Part shown: positions 48,201 through 57,586 of the stretch, in pieces
Layout of the letters: each line of letters opens with the position of its first letter
How positions within the stretch are numbered: the first letter of the stretch is position 1
Assembly (NCBI GenBank): GCA_030789695.1
Contig: CM061138.1
Coordinates: 14,208,214-14,272,213 of the forward strand
Direction of reading: 5' to 3'
Length of the DNA stretch: 64,000 nt
DNA from: Scilla litardierei
Lineage: Eukaryota > Streptophyta > Magnoliopsida > Asparagales > Asparagaceae
Notes under the pieces: generated by a model
What the model saw: only the letters and a program-made list of their open reading frames with translations
Told to the model about the DNA's origin: nothing
The model's database searches: none
Program-made: the position numbers and the translations under genes

Positions 48201-49075
48201 ACCTTAGGAGGGGGAAAGCAAATCTACAATATTCCATGTTTTCCTTTTCTGGAATTGAAGGTTCTGTTTTTACCATTTTGTAGATATATTTTCCAAGTAT
48301 GAAGAGGAGAAGGAGAAATTATTTTCCCGCTACGAACAACAAAGTGAGAGCTTTACTGTCCCGTCATGTTGAAACCGGTATCTCTCGTATCCGTGGCTGA
48401 TCATCGTGGCGTTTTCTTTTGGCTTTCAGGGAAGAAAGACAAGAGTGCACTCTCTGAACTCGAAAAGACCTGTGCAGCTAAGATTGCTGATGCGGGGGAA
48501 ATTATCAAGAAGAAGAAGCAGGTATACCCCGTAGCATAGAAGTTCTTGGCTAGCAGCTTGTCACCTCATTCCTATTGCTTTTAGCGTTTTAAAATTCCAT
48601 GCTTACTTTGAGGGGAGTGGCTGTGGGATTTTTCGTTCTAAGAAAACGTTAGCACTTCATATATTTATCTACGATTTCCGATGATTTTCTCGGATTTCAG
48701 TTTTGAAAGGATATGATGCAATGGAGAACGACTATTCTGGAATGTACATACTTGGAAGAGTTCTCTAATTTCAGTTTTGCTTATTCTCTGTTAACATGAC
48801 TCGCATCTAGGCTATTGCAGTTTCATGACTATTTAGATTGTACTGATTGATAAAGAGAATAAGAACAGCTTATGGACCAAATTTATTTCATATAAAATGT
48901 TTTACGTTTTCCCTTTTCCCTTTTCTTTTTCTTTTTGGTTCCTTTAATCACTGTTAATACTCCGCTGCTGTTGTCTTGTGAGGTGCAGGATGACAAGCAG
49001 TTCAGCATCTTGCGCAAATCTCTGGGTTCATTTTTTGGTAGCGGCTCAGATGACGACTTTGGACATGATGATTGA
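36212..49075 (+). CDS. ASY4: ASY4-like meiotic chromosome-axis coiled-coil protein
   Basis: Eight exons with consistent phases: 36212-36324, 36407-36505, 36991-37050, 37598-37637, 37746-37839, 48284-48343, 48430-48521, 48989-49075; 645 nt, 214 residues. All introns are GT..AG. The N-terminus is basic and Lys-rich (KKRGKDSEPIRSEKKKRVEE), a likely nuclear signal, then acidic with SDDSDIKGILMALQNIKEK. Most of the rest is a long coiled coil (SVASEIRSMIDDVKSKIEKE to AGEIIKKKKQ). The C-terminus is ILRKSLGSFFGSGSDDDFG. Length and layout match Arabidopsis ASY4, a small axis protein related to the ASY3 coiled coil that acts with ASY1/ASY3 in meiotic synapsis and crossover patterning. The family call is from memory of the sequence pattern, not a search. 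Intron 5 is 10,444 bp and packed with transposons. The gene converges with the ALKBH9-like gene. Confidence 0.72.
38522..39417. mobile_element. Non-autonomous hAT-like element, 896 bp
   Basis: Ends TAGGGGTGGCAAA and, inverted, TGGGGATGGTAAA, with flanking 8-bp repeats ACTGAATA (38514-38521) and ATTGAATA (39418-39425), one mismatch. Eight-bp TSDs and this terminus are typical of hAT elements. Both arms carry CGGGTCGGGT/ACCCGACCCG repeats, also common in plant hAT-like elements. No transposase is present. Confidence 0.7.
39030..39240 (+). mobile_element. tRNA-like (SINE-related) sequences inside the hAT-like element
   Basis: Two tRNA-like pieces are adjacent: TGGTTAGTTGGTTTGAGT with GGATCAATTCC (about 39030-39095), and TGGCTAGTGCGTTGAAT with GCGAGTTCGAGC (about 39186-39232). 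They resemble A and B boxes of RNA polymerase III promoters. Folding into complete tRNAs is not evident and no TSD was found. Confidence 0.35.
41245..43800. mobile_element. About 2.55-kb retroelement insertion in the RT region of F
   Basis: It interrupts the copia RT between VGQDATGM and KISQLKKEL. Borders are approximate and no clear TSD was found. Content: an A/T-rich left part, repeated CCCAAAAGGGA phrases (42400-42600), a GTCCCTGTGGATTCGACCTC phrase (42844-42863) typical of Athila/Tat-type gypsy leaders, and a cluster of CACACGGCCGTG-like palindromes (43010-43315). No coding domain is recognised. It is probably a gypsy-derived fragment or non-autonomous element. Confidence 0.6.
43005..43315. 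repeat. Cluster of CACACGACCGTGTG-like palindromes
   Basis: CACACGACCGTGTGAG, ATCGGTCGTGTGGG, CACACGGCCGTGTCG, GACACGGTCGTTTG, CACACGACCATGTCG, ATGACCGTGTGAG and CACACGGTCGGG occur within 310 bp, in both orientations. Confidence 0.8.
47004..47017 (-). other. Methionyl-tRNA primer-binding site of element F
   Basis: The minus strand reads GGTGGTATCAGAAC immediately after the 5' LTR end (CACAACA), matching the copia consensus TGGTATCAGAGC with one late mismatch. Confidence 0.8.
47018..47538 (-). mobile_element. 5' LTR of copia element F
   Basis: 521 bp, TGTTGTGATT at the left and AACTATCA at the right. It aligns with 39844-40291 over shared phrases such as GAAAACACTCACAACTCTTC, TTGTGTTGTTTGGTGTGTT and CTTGCCAAAA. 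The LTRs are clearly diverged, so the insertion is old. Confidence 0.8.
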
Positions 49076-49682
49076 GTCTTCAACTCCTTTGTTGATGAGG
49101 AAACTTTGTCTTGCTGTTTTATTAGTTACTGTAAATGACAGTCAGAACGTGTAGCTTCTTACACATTTTTTTTCTTTGCTGATGAAATTTACTCTTTCAT
49201 GAGACTTCCACTGTGTACCAGCACAATTACCTACTTAATTCTACTGTTTCTGTGGATGATGCTGGCTTTTCATGGATTTAGAGGTTTAATTTTGTTGGTG
49301 TGCCCAGATCTAAAGCTTCCTGCTGGTTCTTTTGACAACCATTAGCTGACAATTTGCATTATGATTTGTACTCTTTAGGAAATTTTCTTCTTTTTTTTTT
49401 CATAGAAATTCTCCCAAAACGAACATGGTTGCTGCCAAATAGCAACCAAACTCAAGTAACGGTAGAGATACAGCAAATGTAGCGCGAAGCTTCACTGGAG
49501 TTCCCCTAACAATGAAGATATTTAACTAAGTTCAACAAATTTATGACTTCCACAAGCACGCTACTTTAATCCCTGTTATCCTTTAATGAGTACAAAGTTA
49601 TTCGTATCACTATCCTATTGATGCCATAAAATCATATACATAATGACAGAAAAAGAACTGATAACCAAAAAATACAGAAATT
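49076..49682. other. Intergenic region between convergent genes
   Basis: About 600 bp holding the 3' UTRs of the ASY4-like gene (plus strand) and the ALKBH9-like gene (minus strand). A/T-rich with poly-T near 49391-49402. No other gene seen. Confidence 0.6.
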
Positions 49683-52156
49683 TCATTGTCTCAAAGATCT
49701 GCTCGGCTTTCTCAAGGGCTTACTGAACGTGCTGGAACCTAATGCAGGAAAATCATCTTGGTCAAAATGGAGTTGGCCAAGGAGCTTTTCTACACTTGCT
49801 GGCGACTCCTTGCTCAAGCTCGGATCAACACTTGTGTTGTGAACTCTCGATTTCCAACTTTCAGGATGAGAACTAGCTTGTGGGGTTTGTGATGAAGCCC
49901 TCCAATGTTGGGAATTGTGCTGCACAACCGGTGAAACTAATGAAGGAAAATCGCCTTGGCCGAACTGGACTGGGTTAGTAGTTTTCTGTCCCCTTTCTGC
50001 AGACTGGTTCTTCTCGCTTGAGTTCTGATCTTCCGAGTCCTCGCTTTTAAGATTAGAACTGGCCTTTTGGGCTGGTGGCAGGGTAGTTCGATGTTGGTAT
50101 TGCTGCTGCTGAATTGCCACTGGGGACGGGAGAGGGCGCAGATTTTGCAGCTCCGGATCAGGAGCAAACCTAAAAGGAAGTTTCCTGTCGTCCATCTTCC
50201 TGAAAGTTATAGATATCCTGCATGCAGATTGACGTTGAAATTAAGTCAAACAGTCATGATAAGATTTATATTAAAATTCAAAGTTGATTGTCATTCTCAA
50301 GTGCCTACCTTTTGGAAGGGACGGCCGGAACGCAATGTTTTGCCACATCAGCACCGTTGCCATTCAAGATGAGCACAGATCTAGAATAGAAAAGTGGAAC
50401 CTGTTAACTATTTAGATATTTAAAGCGCATAACAAACTGAAACCATTCAACTACAAAAACATGTACGCTCGATAATAATGATAGCAACAAGGAACGTTAT
50501 GTCGTTTTGGCATCATAAACATAAATCTTGAGTTGTAGGGCTTTGGCTAGTAATCACACTTAAGCAGATCAAATAAGAAATTTAATTATGGTTGCATTTA
50601 TATCTTGCGGTTCAGAATCGAGGGTGCAACAACTGGGAATATACGACCAAACATGTTGATGGTTTACATTGCAATAATTGCTAAATCCAGTAAAACTGTA
50701 TCTGCTTAAACATTTGGGTATCTAAACATGCACTGTAATAATTATGATGAAATGAATTTCTGATATGCATACACATGAACAAACATGTCAATTATATATT
50801 CAAATCAAACACGATGGAAAACAGTGCCAACAGAACAGCGTCAAAAATGTCAAAATATTCGGCCAGAGCTTGTACTCACCCCATAGGCAAAGGAATGGCG
50901 GTAGACCCCGAGAAATCACCAGGGCCAAGTACTTTGAGATCGGCACCAAACAATATGTTGCATTCGGACAGGAAAGAGACCGTGCAAAAGGGCCGGACAA
51001 AATCATGATGATCGATGTGAGGAGGGATGCAGTCATCTTTGTCATAAAGATTGATAATGCAACTATTGGGAATGCATGTAGGAGGCAAAACATGCCATGC
51101 AACCATCCTCTTAATCATTGTCTTCAGAAGGGGAGGGATAGGATCAACTTCCTCATCACGAATAATGCCTGGTGGGTTTCCTTTCTTGTCCTGGATAATA
51201 GACAAATTTAGCAACCGTAAGACTAAGAATGTAAATGCAACATGTAGGAGAGTTGTGAAACGCAGCGGAACAAAAACATACCACTGCATAGTTGTAACAG
51301 CAACCAAATTGCATCGTGACTCGCCCCTTGCCTCGCATCCACTTCCTTGGTTCCGAATATGTGCGATCTAAATAAAGAACATGCCACATCAGTTTCTTGC
51401 TAATTATATAAGATACACATAATCAACAATACGTTTAGTCAGCAAACATTTTCATACCACATTTTCCTCAATTAGTATGGGGCATACTAGACAAGAAATT
51501 TATCTTAAAACCAACACATGAGAATTAGTGGAAGTTTATTGTTTCATGCAGGCTCATAACTTCACACAACTACACATTATCTAGGTGAATTGTACTGGTG
51601 CCAGATCTTACTTATTTAGCAGTTTTCTCTACTCTCGCTGGTTGTGGTAATGCAAGAAGGGTAACCAGCGAACTATTTACTTAAAAATTCAATTTTCTTC
51701 TGTCCTTGAAGCAAAAATGCCTTATATAAAACAAACAAATATTGCATGCTACAAAAGAATGCCAACTAACGAGTAGTAGCAGTTGAGTCAAGTTGATGGT
51801 CGAAATCGGATATGCCTGATACTTATCATTTCAATTAAAGCTTTACCGTAGCATTGAGCTAATACAATATAAAGCTACAACTACCTAAGTTACATTTGTA
51901 ATGGTTCTTATGTACTAATTAAGCATATACGTCCCTAATACAATATAAAGCTACAACTACCTAAGTTACTTTTGTAATGGTTCTTATGTACTAATTAAGC
52001 ATATACGTCCAAAAATAAAAAATCATTACATCTAGAAAGTGCACTAGAGTATATAGTCAGTTTACAAAAGCTCCTAAGACAACAGTTCAAAGAATTTATT
52101 CAATGTTTTTTGTAACAATATACAATATGTAAATGTCTATGGCGGAGCAGCAAAAC

Positions 52157-52192
<36 letters not shown>

Positions 52193-54829
52193 TAGGTCAC
52201 ATCAATTTTTTACTATTGCCACTGCAGTTACAACTGTCTATATTCAGATCGAGTTCAAATAAATTCATCTTTCGGGTTCCTCCCCAAGAAGTACTGGGTA
52301 TTAAAAAAAGAGCCATCTTCATACAGCCAGGTAGAAAACAAGCTGATCCACATTTAGATTCAAAATTTGAAACCAAAACTTGCACAACTCTTCTATAACT
52401 ACACGTAAAGCTGTTTCAATATAAATCAATTGCCGTATATTAACTTGTATTTCGTGTTTGGAAAAAAAATTGTGCTTTACAATGAAAAGATTGGCCTAAA
52501 TTTGATTTTTTTCTCACAACTAGATATGTGTTCAGATGAATAGTAATATATCTATACCTGACCTCGAGGCAAAGAATTGTCCTAAACATGCATTGTTGAA
52601 ATTTCAAGATTGTGCAAATATACTAAAACATAATATGGAAATTAAGCTAGCATTATTATGTTGGTACATTAATTTTTTACTATTGCCCCTGTATTTACAA
52701 CTTTTATATTCAGAGCGAGTGCAAATAAATTCATCTTTCGGTTTCCTCCACAAGAAGTACTGGGAATTAAAAAAGATCCATCTTCATACAGACAGGTAGA
52801 AAATAAGCTGCTCCACATTTAAATTCAAAATTCGAAACCAAAACTTGCACAACTCTTCAAGTAAGTACGCGAGTCAAAGAATTGTCCTAAACATGCATTG
52901 TTGAAATTTCTAGATTGTGCAAATATAACAAAACCTAATATACAAATTAAGCTAGCATTACTATGTTGGTACATAGATTTTTTTTACTATTGCCACTGCA
53001 GTTAGAACTTCTATATTCAGATCGAGTTCAAATAAGTTCATCTTTCGGTTTCCTCCACAAGAAGTACCGGGAATTTAAAAAAAAGATCCATCTTCATACA
53101 GCCAGGTAGAAAACAAGCTGATTCACATTTAGATTCAAAATTCGAAACCAAAACTTGCCAAACTCTTCTAGTAACTACACTTAAAGCTGTTTCATATAAA
53201 CCAATTGCCGTATATCAACTTGTATTTCGTGTTTTGAAAATAAAATTTGCGCTTTACAATAAAAAGATGGGCCTAAATTTGAATATGTTCTCACAAGTAG
53301 ATTTATATTCAGATGAATAGCAATAAATCTATATCTGACCTCGAGGCAAAGAATTGTCCTAAACATGCATTGTTGAAATTTCTAGATTGTGCAAATATAA
53401 CAAAACCTAATATACAAATTAAGCTAGCATTACTATGTTGGTACATAGACTTTTTTACTATTGCCACTGCAGTTAGAACTTCTATATTCAGATCGAGTTC
53501 AAATAAGTTCATCTTTCGGTTTCCTCCACAAGAAGTACCGGGAATTTAAAAAAAAGATCCATCTTCATACAGCCAGGTAGAAAACAAGCTGATTCACATT
53601 TAGATTCAAAATTCGAAACCAAAACTTGCCAAACTCTTCTAGTAACTACACTTAAAGCTGTTTCATATAAACCAATTGCCGTATATCAACTTGTATTTCG
53701 TGTTTTGAAAATAAAATTTGCGCTTTACAATAAAAAGATGGGCCTAAATTTGAATATGTTCTCACAAGTAGATTTATATTCAGATGAATAGCAATAAATC
53801 TATATCTGACCTCGAGGCAAAGAATTGTCCTAAACATGCATTGTTGAAATTTCTAGATTGTGCAAATATAACAAAACCTAATATACAAATTAAGCTAGCA
53901 TTACTATGTTGGTACATAGACTTTTTTACTATTGCCACTGCAGTTAGAACTTCTATATTCAGATCGAGTTCAAATAAATTCATCTTTCGGTTTCCTCCAC
54001 AAGAAGTACCGGGAATTTAAAAAAAAGATCCATCTTCATACAGCCAGGTAGAAAACAAGCTGATTCACTTTTAGATTCAAAATTCGAAACCAAAACTTGC
54101 CAAACTCTTCTAGTAACTACACTTAAAGCTGTTTCATATAAACCAATTGCCGCATATCAACTTGTATTTAGTGTTTCGAAAATAAAAAATTGCGGTTTAC
54201 AATGAAAAGATGGGCCTAAATTCGAATATGTTCTCACAAGTAGATTTATATTCAGATGAATAGCAATATATCTATATCTGACCTCGAGGCAAAGAATTGT
54301 CCTAAACATGCATTGTTGAAATTAAGGTACAAATTAAGGTAGCATTATTATGTTGGCGTGAAAGCAAATCTAATAAAAGTCTATAAAACTGATCAACTTT
54401 ATGTAGATTAAACTTATCATCATCAACAATCCACATTGATTTTTCATAGCAAACAACACATGTGGATATGGTTATACCTCTAAGCTCGCGATTACGTCCT
54501 TTTTCTTGAAGCTCATACACATGGTCCACAATCCTCTGCTGCTCGGCGGCACTGAACACGCCGGTATGAAGCTCGAGCCCTTGCAACACGTTGACCAACC
54601 TCCCGTTCACCCTCTCCATCGACTTAAAGTCCTTCTTCCTCTTCACCATCGAAAACCTTATCGCCTCCCTCTGTTCCCTCGACAGCGCCGGCCCCGGCTC
54701 CGCCTTCTCCCCATTCATTGAAGGACCGCCACCGCCAATATCTCCTCCTCCCATAGACTTCGCCGACAGAGAATTCCCAGTCTCGCCGGAGACACGGCCG
54801 CCGCTGCCTCGAACCGGGGTCCTATTCAT
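49683..54829 (-). CDS. ALKBH9B: ALKBH9-type mRNA m6A demethylase (2OG-Fe(II) dioxygenase)
   Basis: Five coding exons with matching phases: 54829-54478, 51367-51282, 51190-50880, 50380-50309, 50217-49683; 1356 nt, 451 residues. A 5'-UTR intron (54835-54943) precedes the start. Iron ligands are visible as H204 and D206 in IPPHIDHHDFVRPF and H265 in DVAKHCVPAV; 2-oxoglutarate-binding Arg lies in KRISITFRK (about 274-280). PRKWMRGKGR and QFGCCYNYA mark the ALKBH9 rather than the ALKBH10 branch. The N-terminus is Gly/Ser-rich, then basic. The C-terminal 170 residues are disordered, with two DFP[SA]L motifs (GQGDFPSL and DQDDFPAL). The family oxidatively removes N6-methyl groups from adenosine in RNA; Arabidopsis ALKBH9B acts in the cytoplasm. 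Open and intact. The B paralogue assignment is tentative. Confidence 0.85.
51861..52012. repeat. 76-bp direct duplication
   Basis: AATACAATATAAAGCTACAA begins at 51861 and again at 51937, and the following about 74 bp match with one visible difference (TTACAT/TTACTT). Confidence 0.9.
52159..52191. repeat. 33-base G homopolymer
   Basis: An uninterrupted run of 33 G directly before the 471-bp array. Such long G runs are rare in plant DNA and may be real (G-quadruplex-prone) or an assembly or sequencing artefact; on the transcribed pre-mRNA it would be a C run. Confidence 0.9.
52198..54352. repeat. 471-bp tandem array, about five units
   Basis: The landmark TTTACTATTGCC occurs at about 52205, 52676, 52981, 53452 and 53923: intervals 471, 305, 471, 471. 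The second unit lacks about 166 bp. Units three and four are essentially identical by eye, including identical spurious ORFs (53181-53366 and 53652-53837). This indicates recent duplication within an intron. Confidence 0.92.
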
Positions 54830-55280
54830 CCAATCTGTAATCATAGAAACAAATTGAACATCCAAAAATAAGCAATCTTTATCAATAGAAAAGGAAAAAC
54901 AAAACAAAACAAAACTTGATTCTCTGAGAACAAAAATCAATACCAGAGAATATTTGTGTCAGAGTGGATTCAGAAGCGAAGATCTATGTATCAAGGAATT
55001 AATATCTATGACGCAGTATATATTTATAAGAAATAGAAAAGAGAAGAATCCGTGGGGTAGACGTATACAGAATTGGAGTCGGAGATGGATTCCGACGGCC
55101 GTGAGAAGATCTAGGGAATAAAAGAGCCCTCGCTCCTGATCTGGGTCCACGCGTATTAATATAAACAAAACGGTTCGGGTTAGCGAGACAAAGTGCGGAC
55201 CCGTACCCGCGGTTAACAGCATCTTCGTATTTTTTAGGGGAGCTGCTAGGCGCACATACCTAATTGCTCGGCCCATGCTT
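54830..55280 (-). promoter_or_regulatory. 5' UTR with intron, and proximal promoter, of the ALKBH9-like gene
   Basis: On the minus strand an acceptor ATGATTACAG ends at 54835 and a donor CTCTG|GTATTG lies at 54944/54943, framing a 109-bp intron in the 5' UTR. The first exon begins somewhere in 54944-55250. TATATATTTATAAG-type sequence occurs near 55014-55030. Splice sites are inferred from consensus only. Confidence 0.5.
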
Positions 55281-55690
55281 TTTACTAAATAATACTATTT
55301 ACATTTTTATTCTCCGCACGATCTGAAATGCATCTTAAGTCAAAACATCATAAAATCATGAAAAAATCATTGAAAAATCAAATTAAATCTAAAAAAAATT
55401 ATAACATATACGAATCAAATGATGAATACCTTAGATCGTAATAACACGAAAGTTGAAGATCTAAACATTAGTAGCAATTTCTGTTTAATAACTTCCACGA
55501 TATATAAGGCACAACGAACACGGTGGTCCATATTTAGTATCTCAAAATGATGAATCTGCTGATCATATTTAATCATATTAAACAGTCATTCAACAGAATA
55601 TGCTGATCATATCAACATTAGTTTAATCGTATTAAACAGTCATTCAACAGATATAGAATACCATCAAAAACTATTTCGTTAATCACATTA
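55281..55690. other. A/T-rich upstream region
   Basis: No gene. The phrase TTAATCATATTAAACAGTCATTCAACAG is partly repeated at about 55569-55590 and 55623-55650. Confidence 0.5.
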
Positions 55691-55699
55691 ACAAATATT

Positions 55700-56565
55700 C
55701 TGTGAGCAAAATTGCTCAGCGCGCACAACATGTAAAAATTTTGCCTGTTGTGAGCGGTGAGCACTTTTGGTCAACAGAGCCAAAAATTGCGCACCGCACA
55801 CAACATGCAAAATTTTTTACTTTTGCTCCACATTTTGCCTATTGTGCGCGGTGAGCAACTTTGGTTATGTAGAGAAAATTGTGCATCACGCACATGTAAA
55901 AATTTTGCCTGTAGTGCGCAACGAGTAAAACAAATTCTGTGGGTAAAATTGATCGTCGCACACAATAGGAAAGTTTTTTTTTGCTTTTCCTCCACATTTT
56001 GCCTATTGTGCGGTGAGCAATTTTTGTCTCTGTGGAGCAAAATTGCTTACCGTGCACAACATGCAAAATTTTTGCCTGTTGTGCGTGATAATCAATTTTG
56101 CTTACAGAATTTTTTTTAGCTTGCCACGTACAAGATGGAAAATTTTTGCCCGTTGTGTGCGGTAAGCAATTTTACTCCACACACCGCACACAACGGGCAA
56201 AATGTGGAGCAAAAGCAAATATTTTGCTTGTTGTGCGTGGCGAGCAATTTTGCTCCACAATGCATGGTGAGCAATTTTTAGCACTGTGGAGCAAAATTGC
56301 TTACCGCGCACAACATGCAAAAATCCATGTGGAGCAAAATTGCTCACCGCACACAACATGCAAAATTTTTGCTTGTTGTGCACGATGAGCAATTTTGTTC
56401 ACAGAATTTTTTTACTCGCCACGCATAACATGCAAAATGTGGATCAAAAGCAAAATGTGTCTATTGTGGTGGAACTTTTTGTTTATTTTTGCTCCACAAT
56501 AGACAAAATTGTTCACTACGCACAACGTGCAAATTTTTCTACCCACATTTTGCCCATTTTTTAAC
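55700..56565. repeat. Dense palindromic array (GAGCAAAATTGCTC / GCACAACATGCAAAATTTTTG)
   Basis: The modules GAGCAAAATTGCTC, CGCGCACAACATGCAAAA, TTTTGCCTGTTGTGCG and GGTGAGCAATTTTGCTCC recur more than ten times over 860 bp in both orientations, so that almost every segment has an inverted partner nearby. Every small ORF here is a by-product. It lies about 0.5 kb upstream of the ALKBH9-like transcription unit. It could be a foldback-type element or the repetitive part of the LTR ending at 56750. Confidence 0.85.
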
Positions 56566-56990
56566 AGAGTTGGAAGAATCGGAACCGTGAAAAGTTAAAG
56601 AAGATTGCTATCTGCACCGGAAAAATTGAGGTGCAGACATGTGTTTTTCCATAAACGATAAGAAACGTCACATCATGTGAAAAAAATCCTGCAAAACAAT
56701 CGATTGAGGTGAAAATAGTCGAGCTCATGTGAAAACCGATGGTTGCAACATTGGTATCAGAGTTTTAGGTTCAAAGTTCAATTATTGAAGAAGACAATGA
56801 TCTTGAAGAGAACATGGCCATGTCCTTAAGGCTTAATTTGAGCGATTGAACCACAACGATTCTGTGTCCAGGTGATGTACCGATTTGCAAAACCTTGGCC
56901 AGGTGGCTTATGGTTTGAATATGTTCATGGTCAAGATAATCTTGTGAAGATTCTGGAAGAAGACATTGTTGTGCGAGTTAACCCAATTGA
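56566..56990 (+). mobile_element. 5' end of a plus-strand copia element: LTR tail, primer site, leader
   Basis: The LTR end GGTTGCAACA at 56750 is followed by TTGGTATCAGAG (56751-56762), a methionyl-tRNA primer site, then a leader with ATGGCCATGTCC that soon hits a stop. The LTR start was not identified, and the interior is cut near 56967-56990 by other sequence. Confidence 0.6.
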
Positions 56991-57586
56991 ACACACAAAT
57001 CACACAGCAGAATACTCAAGATCGTTGGGATCGAGACAAAGATCAGCAGCACAAACACAATAGAACCAAACAGATACAAGGGAGATTGCCTTTAGGTCGT
57101 GGACCGGTCAAGGGGGAACACCGATGAGCTTTTTATGAAAGGGAAAGAACAATACAAATCTTCTCTTCGTCCAACGAAAAAGAAGCACACAAGTCTCTCC
57201 CAAAAGCTCACAATACAATCTCTTAAAGTTGGCACTCATTAATGACGGCTCTCTCAAAGTTACAATGATGTTTCACACGAAACCCTAATCTAAAACCCCG
57301 TATATATAACTCTAGGTTACAATATGTGTCATCATTGGCTAGGAATTCCAAAGGATACGAATCCCGACAATTACGACATCTAATCTAATCGCCGTTCGTA
57401 CGCAATCAATGCGCCACACACTAGTGGGCCCTATTTCACTTCCGAGTGGGCTGCATCCCAATAGACTCCCTTCGACTGAACGACCTTCCTTCTGAATGAC
57501 CAAAGTGCTGAGCCACACGTATGAGCATCGATTCCTTCGAGCCTCCATACGACTGTTCGACCGAACACAGACTCTAACCGCGTTAT

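Larger units (their letters stand above)
37840..48283 (+). other. Intron 5 of the ASY4-like gene (10.4 kb, transposon-filled)
   Basis: The donor GTAGTTG follows codon-split G at 37839; the acceptor TTTTGTAG precedes ATATATTTTCC at 48284, restoring the Asp codon. Without the insertions at about 38145-47538 the intron would be about 1.05 kb. The long copia element lies antisense to the gene. Confidence 0.85.
51368..54477 (-). other. First coding intron of the ALKBH9-like gene (3.1 kb)
   Basis: Donor GTATAACC after the split codon at 54478; acceptor TTTATTTAG before 51367. It separates the N-terminal region from the catalytic domain, so efficient removal is required for activity. It holds a 76-bp duplication, a 33-G run and a 471-bp tandem array. 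Confidence 0.85.

Noticed and set aside
53181..54020. Duplicate small ORFs as tandem genes
   Set aside because: They are identical because the underlying 471-bp unit is duplicated, lie in an intron, and encode no known domain.
54302..54940. Upstream extension of the demethylase ORF to 54940
   Set aside because: The extension reads through a likely 5'-UTR intron (54835-54943), encodes a hydrophobic stretch unlike the family, and stays open only by chance.
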